Of a stretch of DNA of 64,000 bases, positions 28,290 through 36,797 are shown one piece after another (position 1 is the stretch's first letter; every line of letters starts with the position of its first letter). The notes below the pieces were generated by a model. It had not been told where the DNA came from. It ran no database searches and saw only the letters and a program-made list of their open reading frames with translations. Where the stretch lies: contig JAFPWS010000038.1 in the NCBI GenBank assembly GCA_017412705.1, forward strand, positions 1-64,000, given 5' to 3'. The position numbers were made by a program, and so were the translations under genes. The stretch is from Prevotella sp. (lineage in GTDB: Bacteria; Bacteroidota; Bacteroidia; Bacteroidales; Bacteroidaceae).

Positions 28290-28742
28290 TTATATTAACA
28301 ATTGTGCACCATAGACAAGCAGTACGTAACGCAGGAATTTTCCGATGGTCATACTGGTCAGCGAGATGGGAATATTGGCCCTCATCAGGCCCAGGACTAT
28401 CGTGATGGCACTCCCCAGGACAGGCACGAAGGCAAAGAAGCCCATCCACGCACCGTGTCCGGCCATGAACCGTTGTGCCCTGTCCAGGTCTTTCTGCTTG
28501 ACGTGCAGGTATTTCTCTATCCACTCAATCTTGCCTTGTCGCCCCACGAAGTAGTTGAACATGCCTCCACAGACATTGCCGATGGTGGCATAGATAATCA
28601 GCAGCCACGGGTCGAGCCCGGCAGCCAGGAATCCCGCCATCACCGCCTCGCTGCTGAAGGGGAAGAACGACCCGGCTATGAAGGCTACTACCAGCATGCC
28701 CCAATAGCCATAGCTTATCAGGAAGGAGATAAAAACATCCAT
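28290..28742 (-). CDS. YqaA/DedA-like small membrane protein
   Basis: A 150-residue membrane protein with four or five hydrophobic segments, similar to the YqaA branch of the DedA/SNARE-associated group. The motif GSFFPFSSEAVMAGFLAAG and the GNVCGGMFNYFVGRQGK loop near residues 55-70 are the family hallmarks, as is FFAFVPVLGSAITIVLGLMR. DedA proteins are linked to membrane lipid flipping (undecaprenyl phosphate or phosphatidylethanolamine); for YqaA itself the role is not settled. The start overlaps the preceding gene by 25 bp, so it is coupled to the purD operon. Confidence 0.85.
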   Translation of the reverse strand: MDVFISFLISYGYWGMLVVAFIAGSFFPFSSEAVMAGFLAAGLDPWLLIIYATIGNVCGGMFNYFVGRQGKIEWIEKYLHVKQKDLDRAQRFMAGHGAWMGFFAFVPVLGSAITIVLGLMRANIPISLTSMTIGKFLRYVLLVYGAQLLI

Positions 28743-29656
28743 ATGTTGTAACCTGTCAGTGTTAATGTAAGGAGTATGAAAACGCAGAAGGCGATGTTGG
28801 TCATCTTGGTTGAGGTCAGCGCCAGGAAGTGGGCTGTCAGGGGGGCTGTACAGATAATCATGATGCGCATCAGACAGTCATAGTGCTGCGGCTGCAAAAT
28901 CAGGAACAATGCTGTTGCCAAATCTGTCCAGATGAAGAAACCGAAGATGAGCCGGACGCGAATCTTGTCGTCGTGGTGCTTGTTGATGTAATGGATGATG
29001 CCTGTAATGGCCGTCATGGCAACGAGCGCGAAGGTCGCTATCTGGCTGACACTCAGGATGGAGAAGTCGAACGGGACCTTGAAGGCCGCCAGTCTTGCAA
29101 AGTGGTTGATGAGCGGCGTGAAGTCGCCTGCCCACACCAAAAGACAGGACTCATACCAATAGGGCGTAAGCAATCCGAGCAGCGAGGCTCCCCATGTGCG
29201 CCAGGACAATGACTGTAGCTGTGTGGCGGACAGTAGCCACAGCAGGGGCAGGTAGTACAGCACTTGGGCATAGAAGATGCTGGCTATTCCAAACAGCACG
29301 TATGCATAGTAGGTATAGCCTACTGACTGCTTGTCTTGATAGCTCATGAACAGCATGAATATGGAGCCGACGATGCACATCTCCATGATGCCCTTGTGTG
29401 CGAACGGAAACAGGAAACAGGCGCAGCAGGTCAGGACAAGGAACGAACAACTCATCATTCGCGAGTAGATGCGGATAAGCGCATTGGCGTTGTTTATCTG
29501 TGCCATGAGGATGGTCGATACGCCAAAGCAGACGAACTGTGCCCACCATTGCTGCTGGATAAGTCCGCAGAGCAGCCAAACGCCTGTGGCATAGACAGAT
29601 GCCAAAGGCAAGGCCAGCTTGCTTTCTGCAACCTTGTTCTGTAGTAGTTTCCTCAT
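28718..29656 (-). CDS. Uncharacterised polytopic membrane protein
   Basis: A 312-residue protein with about nine hydrophobic stretches and no motif that I recognise. Notable features are an aromatic-rich first third (LLCGLIQQQWWAQFVCFG) and a HHDDK loop near residue 228. Its ATG follows the purD stop codon with no gap and its 3' end overlaps the YqaA gene by 25 bp, so the three genes form a tight operon. The link to purD may be only transcriptional. Similar unnamed proteins next to purD exist in Prevotella to my knowledge, but I could not check. Confidence 0.75.
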   Translation of the reverse strand: MRKLLQNKVAESKLALPLASVYATGVWLLCGLIQQQWWAQFVCFGVSTILMAQINNANALIRIYSRMMSCSFLVLTCCACFLFPFAHKGIMEMCIVGSIFMLFMSYQDKQSVGYTYYAYVLFGIASIFYAQVLYYLPLLWLLSATQLQSLSWRTWGASLLGLLTPYWYESCLLVWAGDFTPLINHFARLAAFKVPFDFSILSVSQIATFALVAMTAITGIIHYINKHHDDKIRVRLIFGFFIWTDLATALFLILQPQHYDCLMRIMIICTAPLTAHFLALTSTKMTNIAFCVFILLTLTLTGYNIWMFLSPS

Positions 29657-30925
29657 TTACAGGTCTGCACCAATGTCACGACGGAAGTACTTGTCGGTAA
29701 ATTGTATCTTCTGAGCCTCATCAAACGATTTCTGCAGAGCCTCGGCCTTGTCTTTGCCGTATGACGAGACAGCGATGACGCGTCCGCCGTTGGTGACAAC
29801 CTGGCCGTCCTTGAGCGCTGTTCCTGCATGGAAGACAATGCTGCCCTCCACCTGGTCGATGCCCGTGATGAGGTAACCCTTCTTGTACTCCTGGGGGTAT
29901 CCGCCGGAAACCAGCATGACGCAGACGGCAGCACGCTCGTCGAACGCTATCTGGCGCTTGTCCAGACGGCCCTCGGCGATGCCCTCGAACAGGTCTACAA
30001 TGTCTGACTTCAGTCGAAGCATGACGCTCTCGGTCTCCGGGTCGCCCATGCGACAGTTGTACTCAATGACCATCGGCTCGCCCTTGACGTTGATCAGCCC
30101 GAAGAAGATAAATCCCTTATAGTCAATGCCTTCTGCCTTCAAACCCTCAACAGTAGGACGGACGATGCGGTCTTCCACCTTCTGCATCCACTCCTTGGTA
30201 GCAAAGGGAACAGGGCTGACAGAGCCCATGCCGCCGGTGTTCAGACCTGTGTCATGCTCGCCGATGCGCTTGTAGTCCTTGGCCTCAGGCAGAATCTTAT
30301 AGTGCTCGCCGTCCGTCAGCACGAAGACGGAACACTCGATGCCACTCAGGAACTCCTCGATGACCACACGGCTGGAGGCGTTGCCAAACATGCCGCCCAG
30401 CATCTCCTTCAGCTCCTTCTTGGCCTCGTCGAGGGTGGGGAGAATCAGGACGCCCTTTCCTGCACAAAGACCATCGGCCTTCAGTACATAAGGTGCTTCC
30501 AGCGTCTCAAGGAAAGCCAGGCCCTCCTCCAGGTGCTCTCCGTCGAAAGTCTCGTAGCGAGCCGTGGGAATCTGGTGACGCTGCATAAAGCCCTTGGCAA
30601 AGTCCTTCGAGCCTTCCAGCACAGCGCCGGCCTTCGAGGGGCCGATGACGGGAATGTCCTTCGTCCTTGCGTCAGCCTTCAGGTCGTCGTAGATGCCCTT
30701 CACCAAAGGATCCTCAGGACCAACGACCACCATGCCAATCTGCTTCTCCACGCAAAACTGCTTGATAGCCTCGAAATCGTCAGCCTTCATGCTGACATTC
30801 TCACCACTGTTGCTTGTGCCAGCGTTACCTGGCGCAATGTACAGCTTCTCACACTTGCTGCTCTGAGCAATCTTCCATGCCAGGGCGTGCTCGCGCCCGC
30901 CACTGCCTAATAAAAGTATCTTCAT
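29657..30925 (-). CDS. purD: Phosphoribosylamine--glycine ligase (GAR synthetase)
   Basis: Joins glycine to 5-phosphoribosylamine with ATP in the second step of purine synthesis. The 422-residue length is standard. It begins [20 protein letters not shown], has [14 protein letters not shown], the ATP-grasp region [18 protein letters not shown] and [12 protein letters not shown], and the metal-site segment [19 protein letters not shown]. It is the first gene of an operon with two membrane proteins. The promoter upstream is one of the best in the window (TTTG, 20 bp, TACCTTTG). Confidence 0.97.
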   Translation of the reverse strand: MKILLLGSGGREHALAWKIAQSSKCEKLYIAPGNAGTSNSGENVSMKADDFEAIKQFCVEKQIGMVVVGPEDPLVKGIYDDLKADARTKDIPVIGPSKAGAVLEGSKDFAKGFMQRHQIPTARYETFDGEHLEEGLAFLETLEAPYVLKADGLCAGKGVLILPTLDEAKKELKEMLGGMFGNASSRVVIEEFLSGIECSVFVLTDGEHYKILPEAKDYKRIGEHDTGLNTGGMGSVSPVPFATKEWMQKVEDRIVRPTVEGLKAEGIDYKGFIFFGLINVKGEPMVIEYNCRMGDPETESVMLRLKSDIVDLFEGIAEGRLDKRQIAFDERAAVCVMLVSGGYPQEYKKGYLITGIDQVEGSIVFHAGTALKDGQVVTNGGRVIAVSSYGKDKAEALQKSFDEAQKIQFTDKYFRRDIGADL

Positions 30926-30954
30926 CTTTAATCTCTAATTTTGCAAAATCGCTG

Positions 30955-30986
30955 CAAAGGTAGCGTTTTTTCTTGATACATCCAAA
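30955..30986 (-). promoter_or_regulatory. purD promoter
   Basis: On the minus strand TTTG (30983-30986) and TACCTTTG (30955-30962) are 20 bp apart, the ideal Bacteroidota arrangement, and the -7 box ends 30 bp before the ATG. Confidence 0.8.
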
Positions 30987-31051
30987 TTTGAGCGCCCCGA
31001 ATGCACCGAAAACATTCCATTCGCTCTGACGGAAACACAAATGTGTCTCAT

Positions 31052-31483
31052 TTTGTCAAACTCAATCTCAATTTTGTTTCTGAAAATCTTGAAATCGTCC
31101 TTCATCCTTCACTTAGAGAAAGCTAACTTATTGTACCATAAAGTGTTAAATGACTTTAAAAGCAGCGTCTATCTTTCACTTTTCTTTCACTTTTCCTTCA
31201 CTTATCCTTCACTTTTTGCTTTGATGGCACCTGAAGCGTAGTTACATTACGACTAAGCACCCTTTACTCGGCATGTAACTGGTGCTTTGTCGGCATGTAA
31301 ATCATGCTTTGTCGGCATGAAAGTGAAAGATAAGTGAAGGAAAAGTGAAAGAAAAGTGAAGGATAAATGAAGGATGAAAGATGGTTTAAATCATTGTAAT
31401 ACAATATTTTAACATAAAAAAGTGAAGGATGAAGGTCGATTTCATGTTTTCGCGTGAAAATTTTCGCTAATCGGTTTGACAAA
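31052..31483. repeat. Large nested inverted repeat (possible miniature element)
   Basis: Arms pair from the outside in. The ends TTTGTCAAAC (31052-31061) and GTTTGACAAA (31474-31483) are perfect. Next, CCTTCATCCTTCACTT (31099-31114) pairs with its reverse complement at 31421-31436. The inner arms, about 47 bp of TTTCACTTTTCTTTCACTT-type repeats (31171-31217 and 31320-31366), match with about two mismatches. The spacing between arms is nearly equal on both sides (about 57 and 54 bp). The central loop of about 100 bp has GCTTTGTCGGCATG repeated. No open frame is convincing. Confidence 0.8.
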
Positions 31484-31620
31484 TTTGAGCCCGATGAAGG
31501 CATTCTTGAGCCGGGCGGTGCCGTGTCGCGAACCGTCCACAACCTGGCAGCGCCCCGTCCTCTGACGGTCTCAGCCCCGTCCGGACTTCCACTCCGCCTC
31601 CTGTCCGAGTGAAACTTTTT

Positions 31621-31663
31621 CGTGGAAATCTTTTGTAGTTTCGGAATTATTCTCTATCGAAAG
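31621..31663 (+). promoter_or_regulatory. Decayed promoter-like element related to the MNT promoter
   Basis: The stretch contains TTTG (31632-31635), then 19 bp, then TATCGAAAG (31655-31663), where TATCTTTG would be expected. About 27 of 30 bases in the upstream block match the MNT promoter at 63409-63447 in inverse orientation. It points into the 3' end of the heptose gene, so it may be inactive. Confidence 0.5.
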
Positions 31664-31707
31664 TTGGTAGGGTAATGAAACGACAGATATTCCCGTAGGC
31701 ATGTGTC

Positions 31708-33018
31708 TTAGTGTTTGAGAATATCCCTAACAGCGTCGGATAGGGCATTGGGGAGATTCCATTCCATGAGGAAGGATTGTCGGCAACCGGCAGCATGGCC
31801 TGCCTCCACGTCTCGGTCGCTATCACCTATCATGTATGACTGGGAAATGTCAATGTTCCATTCCCGTGCGGCTTGCAGCAAGAGGCCAGGCTTCGGCTTG
31901 CGGCAGTTGCAGTCGAATTTGTAGTCAGGCCGTTCGCCTTCAAAACCTTTGTCGGTGTGATGGGGGCAGTAGTAGATTGCGTCTACGAAAGCTCCTTCTT
32001 GGCCCAACAGTGTCTCCATCTTGTCATGAATGGCCCGAAGCTGTTCAAAGGTACAGTCGCCGCGGGCGATGACGGGCTGGTTGCTGACCACGATGCACAG
32101 ATAGCCTGACTGGTTGATGAGACGGATAGCCTCTGCTACTCCAGGTATCAGTTCAAAATCGTCAGGAATAGTCAGAAAACCCTTGTAGACATTGATGGTG
32201 CCGTCGCGGTCAAGAAAGATGGCTCGCTGCTTCTTGCTGAGGTTACGAGCTGCCACCTTGCCGCTTAGCAGGTCTTTCTCCACCTCATAATACCTGTCTG
32301 GCGTTCCCATGTCCTTGATATACTCCGGTGTGTCGTAGGCAAATATCCTGCCACTGGAGATGTTAGGCTTAAGCACGTCGCGATCCAAGTCGATTTTATC
32401 GGGTTGCTCAGGATGACGTGGGGTGAAGACTTTCGTAGTTTCGTGGAGTAGGGCAGGCGATATAATCTCAATACCGGCATTGACCCTGTTTTTATAATAG
32501 GTGCGCGAATCCTCTTTGTTCAGCCAACCAACAACGCGGTGCGACTCCACGGGCAGGCCACCCTTCTCCTGTGGCGGTAATGTCTCTGTCAGTAGTAGGC
32601 TGCTGTCGTAAGGATGACCGTTAGGATGAGCCATGAGGCTTGCCCATGCCTGATGTTCTTGATGAAACTTTATAAAGCGATTGAAGTCGACGTTAATCAT
32701 CACATCGCCACACAGCAGCAGGAAGTCTTCCGTCAGTTCCGGCATCTTGAACAAGGCGCCGGCCGTTCCCAAAGGATGGTCTTCAATGAAATAGGAAATG
32801 TCGACGCCAAAACGGCTGCCGTCACCAAAGTAATCCTTGATGACATGGCCCAAGTGGCCTATAACCAGTGTAATGTCAGTCAGACCACAAGCTTTCAGGT
32901 TTTCTATCTGCCACAGCAATATGGGTTTGCCGCAGATTTCAATCATGGGCTTGGGAACATCGCTTTTGACAGAAGCAATGCGCGTTCCCTTTCCGCCAGC
33001 CATGATGACTACTTTCAT
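31708..33018 (-). CDS. Fused heptose-1-phosphate nucleotidyltransferase and heptose-bisphosphate phosphatase (HddC-GmhB)
   Basis: A two-domain enzyme of 436 residues. Residues 1 to about 235 are an HddC-like nucleotidyltransferase (MKVVIMAGGKGTRIASV with the GGKGTR signature, VPKPMIEICGKPIL, LLCGDVMINVDF), which would make GDP-D-glycero-alpha-D-manno-heptose. Residues about 250-436 are GmhB, the D,D-heptose 1,7-bisphosphate phosphatase (FLDRDGTINVYKGFL HAD motif, and the zinc site CPHHTDKGF...CNCRKPKPG). I place the start at 33018, giving the canonical MKVV N-terminus; an earlier in-frame start adds 11 unlikely residues. It is 22 bp after gmhA. The nucleotide (GDP versus ADP or CDP) is an inference. 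Confidence 0.88.
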   Translation of the reverse strand: MKVVIMAGGKGTRIASVKSDVPKPMIEICGKPILLWQIENLKACGLTDITLVIGHLGHVIKDYFGDGSRFGVDISYFIEDHPLGTAGALFKMPELTEDFLLLCGDVMINVDFNRFIKFHQEHQAWASLMAHPNGHPYDSSLLLTETLPPQEKGGLPVESHRVVGWLNKEDSRTYYKNRVNAGIEIISPALLHETTKVFTPRHPEQPDKIDLDRDVLKPNISSGRIFAYDTPEYIKDMGTPDRYYEVEKDLLSGKVAARNLSKKQRAIFLDRDGTINVYKGFLTIPDDFELIPGVAEAIRLINQSGYLCIVVSNQPVIARGDCTFEQLRAIHDKMETLLGQEGAFVDAIYYCPHHTDKGFEGERPDYKFDCNCRKPKPGLLLQAAREWNIDISQSYMIGDSDRDVEAGHAAGCRQSFLMEWNLPNALSDAVRDILKH

Positions 33019-33040
33019 TTCCAAATGAATAAATAGGTTG

Positions 33041-33691
33041 TTATTTTCCAAAGAAATGCTCCTCCAGCATCATGCATAGGCAGTGATAGACGGGAAGGTG
33101 CAGTTCCTGTATCTTATAGGTCTCTGTTTCTGGCACCTGTATGCAGATGTCGGCTAATCCTTTCAGACGGCTGTCACGCTGTCCGGTCAAACCAATAGTG
33201 TGCAGTCCTTTGGCCTTGGCAGCAACGGCAGCAAAGAGCACATTGCGGCTGTTGCCCGATGTGGAGATTCCCAGGAATACATCGTTCGGCTTGCCGTAGC
33301 CATTCACCTGCTGAGCAAAGATGAGCTCTGGATTGCTGTCGTTCATAAATGCTGTCGTCAGCGATGAGTGACCGGTCAGCGTAATGGCGGGCAGTGCTCC
33401 TTGCAGGTGTTTAGCCAATATCGCACCAAGTTCCGGGTCAATGTTTTTCATGGCATCAGCCTGGTCTTTATACACTTCACGTTTCAGCTTGAACTCTTTC
33501 ATCAGTTCTCCCACTATGTGCTCACTATCTGACGCTGAACCGCCATTGCCGCATACCAACAACTTGCGTCCTTGAGCATAGGATGCCTTCATGATGTCGT
33601 ATGCTTGCTGTATAGTCTCACGACAGACGATCAGTTTCGGGTAGCGTTCGATGAGTGTCTGTATGTGTTGATTGATGTTGATTTCTGTCAT
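33041..33691 (-). CDS. gmhA: Sedoheptulose-7-phosphate isomerase (SIS domain)
   Basis: Converts sedoheptulose 7-phosphate to D-glycero-D-manno-heptose 7-phosphate, the first step of heptose activation. The 216-residue length is typical of GmhA. The SIS-domain phosphate loop is LLVCGNGGSASDSEHIVGEL (about residues 44-63), with LGISTSGNSRNVLFA downstream and an active-site HLPVYHCLCMMLEEHFF near the C-terminus. It starts 3 bp after the HddA gene stop and is followed by the HddC-GmhB fusion, so the four pathway activities are in three adjacent genes. Confidence 0.93.
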   Translation of the reverse strand: MTEININQHIQTLIERYPKLIVCRETIQQAYDIMKASYAQGRKLLVCGNGGSASDSEHIVGELMKEFKLKREVYKDQADAMKNIDPELGAILAKHLQGALPAITLTGHSSLTTAFMNDSNPELIFAQQVNGYGKPNDVFLGISTSGNSRNVLFAAVAAKAKGLHTIGLTGQRDSRLKGLADICIQVPETETYKIQELHLPVYHCLCMMLEEHFFGK

Positions 33692-33694
33692 ATC

Positions 33695-34744
33695 CTAAAA
33701 TGCTTTAACATTGTCTGTTTCATAAATCTTCCAGCCGTGAGCACCGCCATCGCTGAAGTTAAAGGGCATCACAAAGCCGTCCAGTTTAGAAAGGGCTTGC
33801 TCTACTTCCTTCTTTCGTGTAGGCTCTACAACAAACATGATAAAGCCGCCACCTCCTGCTCCTGACACCTTGCCGGCCTTGGCACCAGCCTGCATGGCCA
33901 CATCCATAGCTTCTTGAATGATGGGATTGGTGATATGGGTGGCCATCCGTTTTTTGTTTTCCCAGGCTTCACGCAGAATGTCGGCAAAGGCATTGATGTC
34001 GCCTTTCAACAGAGCCAACTTGGTGTCTATAGCGCTTTGCTTGATACGATGCATGGCTTCAATGGCAGTGTTGTTACCACGTTTGGTGTTTTTCTTTTGT
34101 TCGTCGATAATCGCTGCCGACGAACGGGAACGCCCCGTGAAGTACAGCAGCATGGATGCTTCGAGCTCGTCAATAACCCATCGCTTGATTTTCAGTGGAT
34201 TGACAATGGCGATGTCGTCTTTTAGGAACTCAATATAATTAAAACCTCCGAATGAGGCCGCATATTGGTCTTGCTTACCACCGCTGAGCTGTAGGTCTTT
34301 ACGCTCTATCTCGTAGGCCAGCTTGGCTATCTCGTAATCACCTAGAGGCAGTCCCTTCCACTCTACGAAAGCCTTCAGAATGCATACCACCATTGTTGAC
34401 GAAGAACCCAATCCGCTGCCTGCCGGCGCATCGTTGTATGTCGTAATCTTAAAGGAGAGTGGAGACAGGTTGAAATCTCTCACCACCCTATTATAAACTC
34501 CCTTTATTAGACTCGCCTCGCCATTTATCTCCAACTTTGATGCAGAGGGATATGACTGGTTCACGCCAGCGTCGTATGAGTGAATTGTAATCTGCTGGTC
34601 GTTGGTTTCCTCAATAGTGCAATAGGCATAGAGGTTGATGGTAGCGTTGAGTACCAGACCGCCATAGATGTCGCAATAGGGCGATACATCCGACCCGCCT
34701 CCTGCCAGTCCTAACCGTAATGGTGCTTTGCTACGTATTATCAT
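33695..34744 (-). CDS. hddA: D-glycero-alpha-D-manno-heptose 7-phosphate kinase (GHMP family)
   Basis: Phosphorylates the anomeric carbon of heptose 7-phosphate. The 349-residue protein begins [20 protein letters not shown] and has the GHMP ATP loop [15 protein letters not shown] (about residues 98-112) and the C-terminal [15 protein letters not shown] motif. I chose the ATG at 34744; an earlier in-frame start would add 67 residues that overlap the upstream glycosyltransferase gene. It is 11 bp after that gene. Use of an anomeric kinase, rather than HldE, places the pathway on the alpha (GDP-heptose) branch. Confidence 0.92.
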   Translation of the reverse strand: MIIRSKAPLRLGLAGGGSDVSPYCDIYGGLVLNATINLYAYCTIEETNDQQITIHSYDAGVNQSYPSASKLEINGEASLIKGVYNRVVRDFNLSPLSFKITTYNDAPAGSGLGSSSTMVVCILKAFVEWKGLPLGDYEIAKLAYEIERKDLQLSGGKQDQYAASFGGFNYIEFLKDDIAIVNPLKIKRWVIDELEASMLLYFTGRSRSSAAIIDEQKKNTKRGNNTAIEAMHRIKQSAIDTKLALLKGDINAFADILREAWENKKRMATHITNPIIQEAMDVAMQAGAKAGKVSGAGGGGFIMFVVEPTRKKEVEQALSKLDGFVMPFNFSDGGAHGWKIYETDNVKAF

Positions 34745-34755
34745 GATTTTATGTT

Positions 34756-35544
34756 TTACAAACTGATGTTTTTCCTTTTGGGGTGTCCAAAGAAGAACCC
34801 GAATTTTTTCCAGTATTTGATATGACTTGATATGAAAATCTTGGCGTATTTGGAATTGTTTCGTGCCCGGCGGCTCCCTTTGTAGGTGATTTTTACTTCG
34901 GGGAAGTAGACGATTTCGAAACCAGCTTGACGAATACGGGTACACCAGTCCAAGTCTTCAGCATACATAAAGTAGTTGTTGTCAAGACCATTTGTTGCTT
35001 CATACGCCTCGCGTGACACCATAAGGAAAGCGCCGATTACCCAGTCGACAGTCTGTATCCTTGAATAATCCATACAATTGTTCAGGATGCTGCTTTTGTG
35101 GCCTATTACGCGTTTGACCTGACGGATGATGTAGCGAGGGAGTGTGACATAGGGACGGGCCGTATCCTGAATGTTGCCCTGATAATCGGATATCTGAGGG
35201 GCAATGGCTCCAACCTCAGGATGCTTTTCCATAAAGGAAATCATGGTGTCGAGTGGCGACAGCATCGTACAGTCTGAGTTCATGATGATTAGAAATTTAC
35301 CTTGAGCTAATTTCAATCCTTCGTTCATGCCCCTTGCAAACCCTTCATTTCGCTTGTTGAACAGCCATCTTACATGTTCTTCGTGAGAGTCTATCTGTTT
35401 CTTTTGTTCATCATTGTAGCAGGAGTTGGAAGATATGATGATTTCATAAGGCAATTGTATATGTGCCTTCAGGTGCAATACACATTCTTGTATCTCCTTG
35501 ATGCTGTGGTATTCAATGATAACAATTGATAGTATGATGCTCAT
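34756..35544 (-). CDS. GT2 family glycosyltransferase (WbbL-like)
   Basis: A 262-residue cytoplasmic GT-A glycosyltransferase resembling rhamnosyltransferases. It has [10 protein letters not shown] at the N-terminus, [21 protein letters not shown], an NSD in place of the DxD ([10 protein letters not shown]) and the acceptor-side block [20 protein letters not shown] followed by YMYAEDLDW-like [13 protein letters not shown]. It probably adds one sugar, perhaps heptose given the next genes, to a lipid-linked repeat unit. It starts 66 bp after the preceding GT4 gene. Donor and acceptor cannot be read from the sequence. Confidence 0.88.
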   Translation of the reverse strand: MSIILSIVIIEYHSIKEIQECVLHLKAHIQLPYEIIISSNSCYNDEQKKQIDSHEEHVRWLFNKRNEGFARGMNEGLKLAQGKFLIIMNSDCTMLSPLDTMISFMEKHPEVGAIAPQISDYQGNIQDTARPYVTLPRYIIRQVKRVIGHKSSILNNCMDYSRIQTVDWVIGAFLMVSREAYEATNGLDNNYFMYAEDLDWCTRIRQAGFEIVYFPEVKITYKGSRRARNNSKYAKIFISSHIKYWKKFGFFFGHPKRKNISL

Positions 35545-35610
35545 TTCATAAAACCCTTTATAAACATAACGATGTTTGGTGAAAGATATTGTATGATGTC
35601 ACAATTCTTA

Positions 35611-36783
35611 TTATAGATGGGCTCTATTGGCAATCTTGCGATATTCGGCTTGTAATTGTTCTGCAGTCCTTTTCCATGACATTTCTCCAGCGCTGTAGTC
35701 TTGGCTAATCTCTTCCGAAAAATGAGCGACAGTATTAGGATGTTGCCATAAGAATGTAATACTTTCTGCCAAAGCGTCAACATCTTTTGGTGGGACAATC
35801 AATCCATAGCGTTTATGGCTGACCATTTCTGGCAATCCTCCGACGTTTGTGGCGATTACTGGTTTGTTGAAAGCAAAAGCAGACATGACGACACCGCTCT
35901 GTGTGGCATCGGTGTAGGGGCATACCATGAAGGCACAATTCTGAATCAGGGCAACCAACTCGCTGTCTGGAATGAATCGGTTGCGGATATCGATATAGCC
36001 TAATGAAAGATATTTACTGATGTCAAAGTGATACTTTCCACCACCAGCCACCACTAGCTGGCAGTCAGGACATGACCGGTGCACTGTCTCGATAGCCGGC
36101 AACAGGTAGTCGAGTCCCTTGTAGGCTGATATCTTACCGGCAAAGAGCACGTAACTTTTTTTGAGGGGAATATTGACTGTGGCGGGCTTCACGATGTGCA
36201 GATAGGTGCAGCAACTCAGTTGTCCGTCGGTTATCCTGCTACCGTCAATATGATAGTAGTCTTGGAACTCCTGTCGCTGGGCCTTGTTCAGTAGAATGAA
36301 CCGGGGCACCAACGAGAAAGCGAATTTACGCCTGAGCCTGACGATGGACGTATTGAGACTGGAGTGAGGAATGGGGTCATGTACGGTAAGTATCATGCGC
36401 TTTCTGAGGACGTACAAGATGAATTCGTACAGGTTGGGCGGCCATGCCAAATGGATGACATCAAACTTGTTTCGTATTAGAAAGAGTAATAGAAGCATGT
36501 GCGTCCAGAACGATTTCAGCGTCCACAATCTGCCACTTGTGTTCAGTACGTAGCATTTGCTGAGGTCGATGAAACTGCTTAGCTTGTGGAATTCCGGATA
36601 GATGTCTGCAGCCTTAAATAATCCCGACTTCTGATATATCTGCCCGATATTCAATGCTGGGCCTTGCAAGAAGCGTGGATTAATCTCGATGACATAGGTA
36701 ATGTTGGCTATCTGCTGGGCTTCGTGCAGATATGGCAGGTCGGTATCCGTCAGCTGTATTTTTCCTAAATATGCTACTTTCAC
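35611..36783 (-). CDS. GT4 family glycosyltransferase
   Basis: A 390-residue GT-B retaining glycosyltransferase of the surface-polysaccharide operon. The C-terminal nucleotide-binding half has SYVLFAGKISAYKGLDYLLPAI (about residues 212-233), LVVAGGGKYHF and the donor-site block GVVMSAFAFNKPVIATNVGG followed by LPEMV, with Ser where the usual E of the EX7E motif begins. The start of the upstream gene is 14 bp away. The sugar and linkage are unknown. Confidence 0.88.
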   Translation of the reverse strand: MKVAYLGKIQLTDTDLPYLHEAQQIANITYVIEINPRFLQGPALNIGQIYQKSGLFKAADIYPEFHKLSSFIDLSKCYVLNTSGRLWTLKSFWTHMLLLLFLIRNKFDVIHLAWPPNLYEFILYVLRKRMILTVHDPIPHSSLNTSIVRLRRKFAFSLVPRFILLNKAQRQEFQDYYHIDGSRITDGQLSCCTYLHIVKPATVNIPLKKSYVLFAGKISAYKGLDYLLPAIETVHRSCPDCQLVVAGGGKYHFDISKYLSLGYIDIRNRFIPDSELVALIQNCAFMVCPYTDATQSGVVMSAFAFNKPVIATNVGGLPEMVSHKRYGLIVPPKDVDALAESITFLWQHPNTVAHFSEEISQDYSAGEMSWKRTAEQLQAEYRKIANRAHL

Positions 36784-36797
36784 TGGTCTCCTTTCGT

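Larger units (their letters stand above)
30987..31707. other. Gene-free region between purD and the heptose genes
   Basis: No supported coding sequence is present. The left and middle parts are filled by a large imperfect inverted repeat (31052-31483, listed separately). A GC-rich stretch follows (about 31490-31615), then a promoter-like element (31621-31663) resembling the one upstream of the MNT gene. An 11-bp direct repeat, CAAATTTGAGC, lies at 30983-30993 and 31480-31490, at or near the two ends of the inverted repeat. Confidence 0.6.

Noticed and set aside
31096-31440. TTTCACTT/CCTTCACTT repeats as CRISPR or as a coding repeat
   Set aside because: The repeats are irregular and arranged as inverted arms, and the frames across them are low-complexity with no start context.
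34745-34945. 67-residue N-terminal extension of HddA
   Set aside because: The extension would overlap the preceding glycosyltransferase, and the conserved GHMP start is [11 protein letters not shown] at 34744.
35541-35798. Small open frame of 85 codons between two glycosyltransferase genes
   Set aside because: It overlaps the 3' end of the GT4 gene by 188 bp in another frame and has no recognisable motif.
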